A stretch of DNA of 64,000 nt from an uncultured Bacilli bacterium (GTDB lineage Bacteria > Bacillota_I > Bacilli_A > RFN20 > CAG-449). Under the pieces are notes generated by a model that saw only the letters and a list, made by a program, of their open reading frames with translations, was not told where the DNA came from and did no database searches. The stretch spans positions 67,787 to 131,786 of the forward strand of contig CALVJL010000001.1 of NCBI GenBank assembly GCA_944332075.1, read 5' to 3'. The position numbers and the translations under genes were made by a program. Of this stretch, positions 1 through 8,658 are shown piece after piece (the stretch's first letter is position 1; the number at the start of each line of letters is the position of its first letter).

Positions 1-799
1 CGTATTCATAAATTGCTAACGCTTCATCACCATTCATCAATAAAATCCGATTGCCTTGATAAGGCAAGAATAATTGTTTTCCATTTTTGATATCTTTAAC
101 CATCTTTTCATCAGCAACAACTTTAGGATATTTAATAAAATTTTCGATTGGCAATAAATCATTAATAGTCAAATCTTCAATCTTTTTACTCTCGGAAAGA
201 AAATGAGTTCCGATTCTAGTTCTGACTAAAGATTTTAGATGACCGACAGTGTTTAAGGCTAAGGCGATATCATAGCCTAATGACCTAATATATGTGCCCT
301 TACTAACCGATGCAAAGAAAGTAATTTCCTTATCATTATAATTTTTCAACTCTAGTTTGCTAATATAGACTTTACGAGATGGTATTTCTACATCAATATT
401 TTTTCTGGCATATTCATAAAGAGGGATTCCATTTTTCTTTAAAGCAGAATATTTAGGTGGTGTCTGAGTGATTTCACCAAGAAATTTTTTAAATGTGTTT
501 TCAACATCGTCTTTTGAGATATTTCCCACTTCTTTTTCATTGATGATTTTGCCATCTAAATCTAAAGTATCTGTTTCTTTTCCTAAACTAAGGACGGCTA
601 AATAATCTTTATCATCATCTTCAAGAAACGGGATGGCCTTTGTCGCTTTGCCAAGACAAACAATTAATAATCCTTCGGCAAATGGATCAAGAGTGCCAGT
701 ATGCCCCATCTTTTTTTCAGAAAACTTTCTTTTTAAAGTCCTAATAACATCAAAAGATGAGCAACCTTTTTCTTTATTAATTAAAAATATACCGTCCAT
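1..799 (-). CDS. truB: tRNA pseudouridine-55 synthase TruB (3' end cut by window edge)
   Basis: Makes pseudouridine 55 in the T-loop of elongator tRNAs. The translation starts MDGIFLINKEKG and carries the TruB hallmark GHTGTLDPFAEGLL near residues 32-45, where the Asp is the catalytic residue, followed by the KYSALKKNGIPLYEYAR segment and SKGTYIRSL. The ATG at 799 has a Shine-Dalgarno-like AGGTGA about ten bases upstream. Only about 266 codons are inside the window; the C-terminal part lies left of base 1. In related Firmicutes truB directly follows rbfA; here a gene on the opposite strand sits between them and truB appears to have its own promoter (TTTTCA, 17 bases, TATAAT at 823-851). Confidence 0.95.
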   Translation of the reverse strand, partial: MDGIFLINKEKGCSSFDVIRTLKRKFSEKKMGHTGTLDPFAEGLLIVCLGKATKAIPFLEDDDKDYLAVLSLGKETDTLDLDGKIINEKEVGNISKDDVENTFKKFLGEITQTPPKYSALKKNGIPLYEYARKNIDVEIPSRKVYISKLELKNYNDKEITFFASVSKGTYIRSLGYDIALALNTVGHLKSLVRTRIGTHFLSESKKIEDLTINDLLPIENFIKYPKVVADEKMVKDIKNGKQLFLPYQGNRILLMNGDEALAIYEY

Positions 800-802
800 A
801 AG

Positions 803-851
803 TTGCAAATCACCTAGCAATAATTATAATAAATAAAGGTAAAAATGAAAA
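803..851. promoter_or_regulatory. Overlapping divergent promoters for truB and the TtcA-like gene
   Basis: On the plus strand TTGCAA (803-808), a 16-base spacer and TATAAT (825-830) lead to the ATG at 845. On the minus strand TTTTCA (846-851), a 17-base spacer and TATAAT (823-828) lead to the truB ATG at 799. The two -10 hexamers overlap, so the two polymerases should compete for the site. Read by eye only. Confidence 0.45.
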
Positions 852-1990
852 TGATTAACTCACTTAAACATATCCTTTCTCTTGTCAGCAAAGCTGATTA
901 CGAATTCTCGCTTATTGATGACGGCGATAAAATTGCCGTCGGTGTTTCTGGAGGTAAAGATTCAATGCTTATGCTCAAAGCATTAAAGCTTTACTCTTTA
1001 TTTCCAAACAAAAATTTTACTTTTTATGCTGTATTCCTTGATTTAGGATTTGGAAACGTCGATCAAGAAACATTAAAAACTTTCTGCGAAAAAGAAAATA
1101 TTCCGTTGCATATTGAAAATTCAACTGATGTTTATCAAATTCTCAAATGTCATAAAAACAAAAACGGACATTTACCATGCTCAATTTGTTCAAGAATGAA
1201 AAAAGCTGCGATTAACAAGGTCGCTCATGAACTAAACTGCAATAAGGTTGCTTTCGCTCATCACTATGATGACGCTTTAGAAACTCTTTTAATGAACTCT
1301 ATCTATGGAGGAAGGCTTGCAACTTTTGCCCCGAAAATGCATTTAGAAACAACGGATTTAACCTTTATTAGGCCGTTTATTTTAGTGAGGGAAAAATATA
1401 TAATTTCCGCGGTAAAAGCAAATCAAATTCCGGTTATAAAATCCGCTTGCCCAAACGACCACATCACTATGCGTGAAGAGTCAAAGCAAATGTTATCATC
1501 TCTTTATCAAAAATATCCTGAATCATATCAAAACTACTTTAATTTATTACTTGATGATGAGCATTTTGATTTATGGTTTGATAAAAAAATGTTCCCATTA
1601 GGCAATCATTTAACCGCGATTAAAGCGCGTACTCAAGAAGACATTTTAACCTGCTATTACTTATTTAAATCGGTTGTCGATGAAAATAGTCTCAATCAAA
1701 ATACCCTTCTTTATTTAGTTAGAAAAGAAGGTAACCCATATTTAGCTTGCGAAATAAGAAAAATTGCTGAAAAAGAATATCTGATAACTAAGGTTTCTAG
1801 TGAATGCCTAGATATGCAAAATCTACTTTCATATATTGAATATGATCTTGCAAAAAAGAGTAATCCGTTAATATTTCATCTCTCAGATAATCTAAATGAC
1901 GATTTCTTTGAAAGAAACGGCTATAACAAACTTACAAAAACAAAAGTTATTAATTATGTAATGCGTTATCGCCCATCGCTAAACAAATAA
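845..1990 (+). CDS. TtcA-like tRNA thiolation enzyme with an extra GNAT-like C-terminal region
   Basis: TtcA-type adenine-nucleotide alpha hydrolase, the family that makes 2-thiocytidine in tRNA with a [4Fe-4S] cluster. Visible: PP-loop SGGKDS (residues 35-40), CSIC pair (C112, C115), FAHHYDDALETLLMN (137-151) and a third Cys in SACPND (C202), which matches the CxxC-plus-Cys cluster ligands of TtcA. The core ends near residue 250. Residues about 251-381 are not part of TtcA; the ending LSDNLNDDFFERNGYNKL looks like the last strand and helix of a GNAT acetyltransferase. The ATG at 845 follows an AAAGGT; the ATG at 851 is an alternative. It lies alone on the plus strand between truB and rbfA. 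The thiolase core is well supported; the exact modified base is inferred. Confidence 0.85.
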   Translation: MKMINSLKHILSLVSKADYEFSLIDDGDKIAVGVSGGKDSMLMLKALKLYSLFPNKNFTFYAVFLDLGFGNVDQETLKTFCEKENIPLHIENSTDVYQILKCHKNKNGHLPCSICSRMKKAAINKVAHELNCNKVAFAHHYDDALETLLMNSIYGGRLATFAPKMHLETTDLTFIRPFILVREKYIISAVKANQIPVIKSACPNDHITMREESKQMLSSLYQKYPESYQNYFNLLLDDEHFDLWFDKKMFPLGNHLTAIKARTQEDILTCYYLFKSVVDENSLNQNTLLYLVRKEGNPYLACEIRKIAEKEYLITKVSSECLDMQNLLSYIEYDLAKKSNPLIFHLSDNLNDDFFERNGYNKLTKTKVINYVMRYRPSLNK

Positions 1991-2016
1991 AAAATGAAGG
2001 TGTAAGCCTTCATTTT
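1991..2016. terminator. Bidirectional terminator between the TtcA-like gene and rbfA
   Basis: Stem ATGAAGG (1994-2000) / CCTTCAT (2007-2013) with loop TGTAAG, flanked by A- and T-runs so it can stop transcription from both sides. The rbfA TGA (2010-2012) lies inside the stem. Confidence 0.75.
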
Positions 2017-2354
2017 TCATCATCATTAATATCTTTAAGAATCTTATCAATTCTTTCGTAACGATCAATTAAATCATCTTTGAAAAAAGCGATTTCTGGC
2101 ACTTTATAAATGTCCATCTTTTTAGCTAACGAACTTCTAATAAAACCTTTAATATGATTAAGTTCATTTAAGGCTTGATCCGTTTTGTCCTTTTCCAAAT
2201 GCGAGACATAAACCTTGGCTAAAGAATTATCCTTATTAACAACAACATCATTAACCGAGACTAATTTCATCATTGGATCTTTTAATTCAAAAAGAATGAT
2301 ATCTGAGATATTTTTTTTAATGAGCATTGCGATGCGCGGACCTTTTTTCGCCAT
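2010..2354 (-). CDS. rbfA: Ribosome-binding factor A
   Basis: Small KH-fold protein that matures the 30S subunit, acting at the 5' end of 16S rRNA. 114 residues, the usual length. The start RIAMLIKKNISDIILFELKDP and the middle AKVYVSHLEKD ... LNHIKGFIRSSLAKKMDIYKVPEIAFFKDD follow the RbfA pattern (single KH fold, conserved R-x-x-L-A and P-x-I-x-F). It begins two bases after the infB stop and is the last gene of the rimP-nusA-infB operon; a terminator hairpin overlaps its stop codon. Confidence 0.95.
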   Translation of the reverse strand: MAKKGPRIAMLIKKNISDIILFELKDPMMKLVSVNDVVVNKDNSLAKVYVSHLEKDKTDQALNELNHIKGFIRSSLAKKMDIYKVPEIAFFKDDLIDRYERIDKILKDINDDEK

Positions 2355-2356
2355 AA

Positions 2357-4210
2357 TTATTGCCTCTCAACAAGACGAACTTCGAAGGCTTCAATAATGT
2401 CTTCTTCTTTTTCGTCATTATAATTTTCGATAGTGATTCCGCATTCAAAGCCTTTCTTGACTTCACTAGCATCATCTTTTTCTCTTCTTAAGGATTTAAT
2501 TTTCGAAGTATAAATAACAACACCGTTTCTAATAATCCGGCATTGAGCACCTCTTTTAACCGATCCTTCTGTAACATAGCAACCAGCGATTGTACCGACT
2601 TTACTAAAAGTGAAAATCTGTCTTACTTCAGCTTGACCCAAAATAGTTTCTTGTTCAACTGGTTTCATCATGCCCTTCATCGCATTTTCAATTTCTTCGG
2701 TTAAGGCATAGATGATATCATGAAGATGGATTTCCACCTTTTCTTCTTGAGCTTTTTGTCTAATCGCAGCATTAGGACGGATATTAAATCCGTAAATAAG
2801 AGCCTTTGATGCCGCGGCTAAAGCGATATCGGATTCGGTAATGGTTCCAGTTTGGGCATGGATAATATTGATCTTTACTCCATCGACTTGAATCTTATTA
2901 AGAGAAGATTTTAAAGCTTCAACTGAGCCAGTAGTATCAGCTTTTAAAATAATATTAACATTCTTGATGTCTCCATCTTGAATTTGTTTAAATAATTCGT
3001 CAAGAGAAGCAGCAGGACCCTTATTTAATGTTTTATCTCTTTCGCGAAGTTGACGCTTATCTGCGATTTCACGGGCTTCTTTCTCTGATGAGAACGCCAT
3101 AAAGTGGTCACCAGCTGATGGAACATTTTCAATACCAGTAACGACAACCGGTGTTGAAGGAAGAGCAGTGGAAATGTTTTGACGATATTCATTTACCATT
3201 CTTCTAACTTTACAATAATAGTTTCCGATAACTAAGGAGTCACCGACTTTTAATGTACCATTTTGAATTAATAACGTAGCCTTAGGACCTTCGTTACGGT
3301 CAAGAGAAGCTTCAATAACCGAACCTAAAGCATAACGGTTTGGATTAGCTTTTAACTCTTTTAATTCAGCAACAACCAAGATTGTTTCAAGTAAGTTGTC
3401 AATACCGATTTTCTTCTTTGCTGAAACTTTAACAAAGATTGTACTTCCTCCCCATTCTTCAGGGATTAATTCATATTGAGCGAGTTCATCATAGACTCTT
3501 TCAATATTTGCAGTCGGTTTATCAATCTTATTGATAACGACAATGATTGTAACATTTGCGGCTTTTGCGTGATTGATAGCTTCAACAGTTTGCGGCATGA
3601 CCCCGTCATCAGCAGCGACAATGATTAAGGCAATATCAGTAACAGCAGCTCCGCGGGCACGCATCTGCGTGAAGGCTTCATGGCCAGGAGTATCTAAGAA
3701 AGTGATTTTCTTGCCGTTAATTTCTTTTTGGTAAGCACCGATTTGTTGAGTGATTAAACCTGCTTCCTTATCGGCGACATGGCTATCGCGGATTGCATCG
3801 ATTAAGGTAGTTTTACCGTGGTCGACGTGACCCATAACACAGACTACAGGTGGACGTTCGACTAGGTCTTTTTCGTCATCATGAATAACGATATTTTCAA
3901 AATCTTCCTTATCAACAGCTTCCTCTTTTTGGAAATCATATCCATATTCGACACAAATTTCCGCAATCAAATCATCGCTTAATGTTTGATTAATATTGAC
4001 CATTTTCTTCTGTAAGAAAAGGAAACGGATAATATCAGTCGGGTTGAGATTTAATTGTTTTGCTAATTCTCCGACTGTAACGTCTCCGGTATATTTAAAA
4101 ACGCCTCCGTTGACTTTACTTTTATTAGTCGGAACTTTTTTATTTTTATCGAAGGTAGGGACATTGCTGGCCCGGGCTTGACTTTTATTATTCGGTTTTT
4201 TATTTCCCAT
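2357..4210 (-). CDS. infB: Translation initiation factor IF-2
   Basis: GTPase that places fMet-tRNA on the 30S subunit and drives 50S joining. 617 residues, short for IF-2 because the N-terminal linker is reduced to about 45 Lys/Asn-rich residues before one IF2N domain ([20 protein letters not shown], about 46-95). GTPase motifs follow in order: [10 protein letters not shown] (G1), DTPGHEAF (G3), NKIDKP (G4), SAKKKIGID (G5), then domains II, III and IV. The ATG is preceded by GGAGAG. Position after ylxQ and before rbfA is the classical arrangement. Confidence 0.97.
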   Translation of the reverse strand: MGNKKPNNKSQARASNVPTFDKNKKVPTNKSKVNGGVFKYTGDVTVGELAKQLNLNPTDIIRFLFLQKKMVNINQTLSDDLIAEICVEYGYDFQKEEAVDKEDFENIVIHDDEKDLVERPPVVCVMGHVDHGKTTLIDAIRDSHVADKEAGLITQQIGAYQKEINGKKITFLDTPGHEAFTQMRARGAAVTDIALIIVAADDGVMPQTVEAINHAKAANVTIIVVINKIDKPTANIERVYDELAQYELIPEEWGGSTIFVKVSAKKKIGIDNLLETILVVAELKELKANPNRYALGSVIEASLDRNEGPKATLLIQNGTLKVGDSLVIGNYYCKVRRMVNEYRQNISTALPSTPVVVTGIENVPSAGDHFMAFSSEKEAREIADKRQLRERDKTLNKGPAASLDELFKQIQDGDIKNVNIILKADTTGSVEALKSSLNKIQVDGVKINIIHAQTGTITESDIALAAASKALIYGFNIRPNAAIRQKAQEEKVEIHLHDIIYALTEEIENAMKGMMKPVEQETILGQAEVRQIFTFSKVGTIAGCYVTEGSVKRGAQCRIIRNGVVIYTSKIKSLRREKDDASEVKKGFECGITIENYNDEKEEDIIEAFEVRLVERQ

Positions 4211-4262
4211 ACAAATCTCTCCTTTCTTAATATAAATGTCAGTTGTGTGATAGAGAAGATAA

Positions 4263-4577
4263 CTATTGATTATCTTCGCTAAGTTTTTTTATTTGTGAAG
4301 CGATGTTATGATCCATAACACCGACGCAAGCTACTTCATTTTTACTAAATAGTTCACCAAGTTCACTTTTCGAAAATATGGTAACTGTTGGAACTTGATA
4401 ATAAGCTGCTTTCTGTCGATATTTTTTATCTTGATTCTGCGCAATATCGGAAGCCAAAACTAAAATGTCGACTTTATTAACCATCATTTTCACAATGGCG
4501 CTTTCACCAAAGCACAATTTTCTCGCAGCATAAGCAAATTGAATTAGACTGGCGATTTTATTTTGTAATGAGTTCAT
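4263..4577 (-). CDS. ylxQ: L7Ae/L30e-family ribosomal-associated protein (YlxQ)
   Basis: Small RNA-binding protein of the L7Ae/L30e/S12e fold, found in the nusA operon of Firmicutes; its exact role is not settled. The sequence IASLIQFAYAARKLCFGESAIVKMM ... VDILVLASDIAQNQDKK is typical. I chose the ATG at 4577 (MNSLQ, 104 residues), which has GAGGAA five to six bases upstream, over ATGs at 4589 and 4598. With this start it overlaps ylxR by 20 bases, so the two are translationally coupled. Confidence 0.85.
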   Translation of the reverse strand: MNSLQNKIASLIQFAYAARKLCFGESAIVKMMVNKVDILVLASDIAQNQDKKYRQKAAYYQVPTVTIFSKSELGELFSKNEVACVGVMDHNIASQIKKLSEDNQ

Positions 4578-4818
4578 ATAATTCCTCATAGATTTCATTT
4601 GGGACTTGCATCTTAAATGCTTTGTCTAGCAAATGATTCTTTTTACACTTATCGATTGCTTCTTGAGATTTAGAAAGATATGCGCCACGACCATTTTTCT
4701 TTCCAGTCAAATCGATAGAGATTTCACCTGATTTATTTTTGACAATTCTGATGAGCGAATTTTTATCGAGCATCTCGTTAGTTGCGATGCAACGCCGTAA
4801 AATAGGATCTTTAGCCAT
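4558..4818 (-). CDS. ylxR: YlxR family RNA-binding protein (DUF448)
   Basis: 86 residues with the family hallmarks RRCIATNEMLDKNSLIRIV and GRGAYLSKS. The fold is a small nucleic-acid-binding domain; reports in other bacteria link it to RNase P or transcription control, so function is left open. Its ATG shares bases with the nusA stop (TAATG at 4816-4820), which implies coupled translation. Confidence 0.9.
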   Translation of the reverse strand: MAKDPILRRCIATNEMLDKNSLIRIVKNKSGEISIDLTGKKNGRGAYLSKSQEAIDKCKKNHLLDKAFKMQVPNEIYEELYELITK

Positions 4819-6497
4819 TATTTATCGTCGTAGTATTGATCGAATTGATCGTAATCGATCTCATCATCATCGTCATAATCTTCTTCAGCTTCTTCAGCTT
4901 CAAGTTCAGCGAGTTCATCCTCAGTATACATATCTTTTCTAGGAGTGAATCTCTCTTCTTTCTTTTCTTCTTTTTCGTCTTTTTCCTCTTCAGGTTTTTT
5001 CTTCTTTTTGGAAACAGGTGCTTGAGCTTTTTGTTTCTTTTCTTCATCGATTTGTTTTTCTAAATCTGAAAGAGAAACATGGTCTTGTAAGATGACAGGT
5101 TTGAATTCTACAGGTGTTTCTTCAACCTTAACTTCTTCTTTTTCACTTTCATTAGCAGGAGCTGCTTCTTCTACTGGAGTATCTAAAGTTTCTTCTTCTG
5201 ATGAAGTTTCATTTTCCAGTGATTCATCATCTTCATATTCTTCATCATCTTCAATATCATCAGCTGATGCAGTAAGAGAAGCTAAAGTCTGTTTACGCTT
5301 TTCTTCATCTTCCTTGCTCTTTTCAATCATCGCAAGTCTCTTCTTTTCCTTGACGAGTTCATCGTTTTGTTTCTTAAGTTCTTCAACTGGTACAAAATCA
5401 ATATTTTCTTCAACAGCTTCAGAATATTCTTTAATGTCAATCTTACCACCGGCTAATTTAACAGCTAATCTAGCATTGACACCTTTTTTACCAATTGCAA
5501 CTTTTAATTCACCATCTTTTACAACTGCAATATAACTTCCATCTCCGTTATCCTTGACTCCGACGACATGGGCTGGTTGTAAACATTCAGCAATAAATAA
5601 TCCCTTGAGATCATAATATTGAATAATATCAATTTTTTCGTGGTTTAATTGAGCGCAAATCTTTTGAATCTTGCTTCCGCCTGGTCCAATGCAAGCTCCA
5701 ACAGGATCAACATTAAAGTCATTTGACATAACAGAAACTTTACTTCTCTCACCAGCTACTCTCGCTATATCTTTGATAATAACAGTGCCGTCATAAACAT
5801 CACGGATTTCTTCTTCAAATAATCTTTTTAAGAAACCTGGGCAAGCACGAGAAACAACAATTCCTTGTTCAGAATTACCAATACCTGATAAGTAAACTTT
5901 TAATTGTTGACCTGGACGAATAGTCTCAATTTCGTCACCAATCATCTCTTTGCGAGGTAAGGTGACAAATGTTCTGCCAATATTAACAGAAACGAAACGT
6001 TTGCCTGGATCGATGTTATCAACTGTTCCAGTGATAAGTTCATCGATTTTATCTTTGTAAATCGCATAAATAGCGGCTTTTTGAGCTTCTTTAATTTTTT
6101 GAACAAAAACAGTTTTTAATTTTTTAACTTCTGGGACACCAAAATCAGTTAAAGGAACTGCAAATTCCATAACATCACCGATTTTTGCATCAGATTTGAT
6201 TTCTTTAGCATCTTCAAGAGAAATTTCAATTGCGTCATCTTCAACATCTTCAACGACATTTTTAAGATTAAAAATTGAAATATCCCCGCTATCGATATCA
6301 ATATTGACTTTAACCATTAAATCTGGTAAGCCTTCGACATGTTTCTTTTTAACAACTGTTTCAATAGATTCAGCCAAGAGACGGGCGATTTCTTCTCTAG
6401 AAATACCATATTCTTCTTCAAAAGCTTCAAAGGCTTCTAACATGCTCTTGACATCAATTCCGTTGATTCGGTTATTTGATTTCTTTCTTGCTGGCAT
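4818..6497 (-). CDS. nusA: Transcription factor NusA with a long charged C-terminal tail
   Basis: Binds RNA polymerase and RNA to control pausing, termination and antitermination. 559 residues. In order: N-terminal polymerase-binding domain (about 13-135), S1 domain (GTVDNIDPGKRFVSVNIG, about 155-215), KH1 with GACIGPGGSKIQKI, and KH2 with AIGKKGVNARLAVKLAGG, ending near residue 365. Firmicute NusA usually stops around there. Here about 190 further residues follow that are almost entirely Glu, Asp, Lys, Ser and Thr, ending in a run of Asp/Tyr. The tail is in frame, keeps the reading frame to a normal stop, and ends exactly where ylxR begins. Confidence 0.95.
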   Translation of the reverse strand: MPARKKSNNRINGIDVKSMLEAFEAFEEEYGISREEIARLLAESIETVVKKKHVEGLPDLMVKVNIDIDSGDISIFNLKNVVEDVEDDAIEISLEDAKEIKSDAKIGDVMEFAVPLTDFGVPEVKKLKTVFVQKIKEAQKAAIYAIYKDKIDELITGTVDNIDPGKRFVSVNIGRTFVTLPRKEMIGDEIETIRPGQQLKVYLSGIGNSEQGIVVSRACPGFLKRLFEEEIRDVYDGTVIIKDIARVAGERSKVSVMSNDFNVDPVGACIGPGGSKIQKICAQLNHEKIDIIQYYDLKGLFIAECLQPAHVVGVKDNGDGSYIAVVKDGELKVAIGKKGVNARLAVKLAGGKIDIKEYSEAVEENIDFVPVEELKKQNDELVKEKKRLAMIEKSKEDEEKRKQTLASLTASADDIEDDEEYEDDESLENETSSEEETLDTPVEEAAPANESEKEEVKVEETPVEFKPVILQDHVSLSDLEKQIDEEKKQKAQAPVSKKKKKPEEEKDEKEEKKEERFTPRKDMYTEDELAELEAEEAEEDYDDDDEIDYDQFDQYYDDK

Positions 6498-6517
6498 AGT
6501 AATTTTTCTAACTCCTT

Positions 6518-6991
6518 TTAAATTTTTACAGTCAGTTTAGCTTTAGCGATATTGCTAGTCTCGATTTGTACTGTTTTTTCTCTAGTTTTAACGCGGTATG
6601 TCAAGGTAATAGTTTCACCATTGACTTCTTTTAAATATCCGTGATAGATATTTTCACCATCGACAGGATTAATCAAACGCATTTCAAAATAGCGGTCGAT
6701 TAATTTTGGAAGATAGGATAAATCCTTGATTTCTTTTTCTGCGCCTGAAGTTGAAACATCAAGCGAGTAATTATCTTGAATTAAATCTGCCTCATCGAGC
6801 TTTTTGCTAATCTCATCTGAAATAAGGCAGATATCATCTAATGTCATGGAAGAAAAATCATCGCGTTCGACATAGATGGTTAAGATATTTTCTTTACCTT
6901 TTCTTTTATAAGAAAGTAAATCGATATGACAACCTCTTTTACTAAGCAAAGGGGCAATCAATCCGCTTAAGGCATTCTCTAATTCACTCAA
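6518..6991 (-). CDS. rimP: Ribosome maturation factor RimP
   Basis: Needed for 30S subunit assembly. Reads LSELENALSGLIAPLLSKRG ... YVERDDFSSMTLDDICLISDEIS ... YSLDVSTSGAEKEI, the RimP N-terminal domain with the conserved L-D-V-S-(S/T)-x-G. I chose the TTG at 6991 (157 residues) because a strong GGGAGGTG sits six bases upstream. An in-frame GTG at 7033 would lie inside a terminator-like hairpin and is rejected. First gene of the nusA-infB operon. Confidence 0.92.
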   Translation of the reverse strand: MSELENALSGLIAPLLSKRGCHIDLLSYKRKGKENILTIYVERDDFSSMTLDDICLISDEISKKLDEADLIQDNYSLDVSTSGAEKEIKDLSYLPKLIDRYFEMRLINPVDGENIYHGYLKEVNGETITLTYRVKTREKTVQIETSNIAKAKLTVKI

Positions 6992-7010
6992 AACCAACAC
7001 CTCCCTTTTC

Positions 7011-7035
7011 AAAATAAAAAGTGGGAATCCCACTT
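7011..7035 (-). terminator. Terminator-like hairpin in the rimP-nusA leader (attenuator candidate)
   Basis: On the minus strand AAGTGGGA, one T, TCCCACTT is followed by TTTATTTT, then the rimP ribosome-binding site. This is an intrinsic-terminator shape placed before the first gene, as expected for an attenuator. In Bacillus subtilis the nusA operon leader is known to be autoregulated by NusA-dependent termination; applying that here is inference. Confidence 0.6.
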
Positions 7036-7156
7036 CTTACATTTGTATAAATGAATCGAAGACATAACAATCACTTGTTACGCACCTATAATACTATTTT
7101 TTTAAATTCTTTGCACCACTTTTTTTATTAGAATAAACTTTTCTGTTTCAAGGCAA

Positions 7157-7190
7157 GAAAAAAGCCTAGAAAAAGGGGAAAATCTAGGCT
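7157..7190 (-). terminator. Terminator downstream of tRNA-Thr
   Basis: Minus-strand stem AGCCTAGA (7183-7190) / TCTAGGCT (7163-7170) followed by a T-run. It separates the tRNA transcript from the rimP operon. Confidence 0.8.
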
Positions 7191-7201
7191 AATTTTCATA
7201 A

Positions 7202-7275
7202 TGGTGCCCCCTCGCAGAGTCGAACCACGCACGGATCCTTACCATGGATCTGTTATACCGATTAACTAAGGGGGC
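7202..7275 (-). tRNA. tRNA-Thr (anticodon GGT), CCA encoded
   Basis: 74 bases that fold as a full cloverleaf: acceptor GCCCCCT/AGGGGGC, D stem GTTA/TAAC, anticodon stem GATCC/GGATC with loop ATGGTAA (T33, anticodon GGT, reads ACC and ACU), variable loop CGTG, T stem CGTGG/CTGCG (two G-U pairs) with loop TTCGACT, discriminator A and encoded CCA. Confidence 0.95.
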
Positions 7276-7306
7276 AACAAGCAGTCAGATTTCGCACTGC
7301 CTTTAT

Positions 7307-7336
7307 ATACTAACAAACACCTATCATGTCTGTCAA
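7307..7336 (-). promoter_or_regulatory. Promoter of tRNA-Thr
   Basis: TTGACA (7331-7336), 18-base spacer, TAGTAT (7307-7312), about 30 bases before the tRNA 5' end. Confidence 0.55.
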
Positions 7337-7368
7337 CAAGAAATTTTAGTTTTTTACGTTTATTTTGT

Positions 7369-8658
7369 TTATTCAACTATTTCGCCGAATAAATCATAAC
7401 TTTCGGCGTCAATAATTTTAAATTTTACCATTGTAGCAATTTCTAATGGATGATCCGAATAAACATAAATTTTTCCATCGATATCATCAGGAGCGTTGAA
7501 TTCATTACGGATTAGATAGGCTTTTCTTTCTTCATCAAACCCGATGATCAAGCCATCAGTAACAACACCAATCCGTTTTTGATTATTTTCATAAGAAATT
7601 TTTTCTTGAGCTTTCATAACTCTCTGATAACGTTTTTGTTTTACTTTTTCGGGAATTTGATTAGGCAAAGTAGCTCCGACAGTTCCGTCTTCTGGAGAAT
7701 AGGTAAAACAACCGAGATGATCAAAGCGCACTTCTTTCATAAAGTCGATTAATTCATCAATATCTTCTTCCGTTTCACCAGGATAGCCAACAATTAATGT
7801 TGTTCTCAACAAGCAATGCGGGACTCTCTGGCGAATTTTTTTGAATAAAGAAACCAAGAAAGCTTTATCTCCGCGACGGTTCATCGCTTTTAAAAGATGA
7901 TCGGAGCAATGCTGAATAGGAATATCAAAATATGGGGTAAGGCGTTTTTCGCTTCCGATTAAGTCGATTAATTCATCGCTAATTTCATCTGGATAGAGAT
8001 ATAATAGGCGAATATATTCAAATTCTTGGATTTTTAATAGTTCTTTTAATAAAGAAACGATATTAACATTTTTTAAATCTTCTCCATAACGCGTTGTATC
8101 TTGAGAAATTACGACAAGTTCTTTAACTCCTTTAGCAGCAATATCTTTTGCTTGTTTCAACAAATCTTCTGGGAGATAAGAATGGAAACGTCCTCTAATT
8201 AAGGGAATCGCGCAGTAATGGCAGCAATTATTACATCCTTCTGATATCTTTAAATATGCGGTATATGGAGGAGTTGATAAAACGCGGTTAACGAAAGTGA
8301 AGTCACCTTTGAATTCTTGTTTTTTCAATGCCTCGCGAACTTTTTCAGCAAAATGAGGATAATCAGCAATACTTATAAAGAGATTGACTTCTGGAAGTGC
8401 TTCTTCAAGTTCTTTTTGATAACGTTCAACTAAACAGCCGGTAACAATTAAAAATTTATGATATGACGCCATTTCTAAAATTGTATCAATGGATTCTTTT
8501 TTAGCGTCGAGAATAAATCCACAGGTATTAACTAAAATAATATCAGCATCTTGAACATCATTAACAATTTCAATATCGTTACTTTGAAAAAGATACGCTA
8601 TAGCTTCTGAATCAACGCGGTTTTTCGCGCAGCCTAAGGAAACAATACCTATTTTCAT
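7369..8658 (-). CDS. rimO: Ribosomal protein S12 methylthiotransferase RimO
   Basis: Radical-SAM enzyme that adds a methylthio group to the conserved Asp of ribosomal protein S12. 429 residues. The N-terminal MTTase domain begins IGIVSLGCAKNRVDSE, with the other two cluster cysteines in VNTCGF and VTGCLV; the radical-SAM cluster motif is EGCNNCCHYC (CxxxCxxC), followed by IPLIRGRFHS. The C-terminal part is a TRAM domain. The VDSE start and the GAT-PNQIPE region favour RimO over MiaB. It overlaps the NUDIX gene by four bases. Confidence 0.93.
   Translation of the reverse strand: MKIGIVSLGCAKNRVDSEAIAYLFQSNDIEIVNDVQDADIILVNTCGFILDAKKESIDTILEMASYHKFLIVTGCLVERYQKELEEALPEVNLFISIADYPHFAEKVREALKKQEFKGDFTFVNRVLSTPPYTAYLKISEGCNNCCHYCAIPLIRGRFHSYLPEDLLKQAKDIAAKGVKELVVISQDTTRYGEDLKNVNIVSLLKELLKIQEFEYIRLLYLYPDEISDELIDLIGSEKRLTPYFDIPIQHCSDHLLKAMNRRGDKAFLVSLFKKIRQRVPHCLLRTTLIVGYPGETEEDIDELIDFMKEVRFDHLGCFTYSPEDGTVGATLPNQIPEKVKQKRYQRVMKAQEKISYENNQKRIGVVTDGLIIGFDEERKAYLIRNEFNAPDDIDGKIYVYSDHPLEIATMVKFKIIDAESYDLFGEIVE

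Noticed and set aside
4811-5535. Several reading frames on both strands across the NusA tail (for example 4836-5063 and 5092-5535 on plus, 4811-5047 on minus)
   Set aside because: They are shadows of a very Glu/Asp/Lys-rich codon pattern (GAA, GAT, AAG) and encode low-complexity Ser or Phe/Lys runs without ribosome-binding sites.
7033-7033. GTG at 7033 as start of rimP
   Set aside because: It lies inside the leader hairpin and lacks a ribosome-binding site; the TTG at 6991 has GGGAGGTG at the right spacing.
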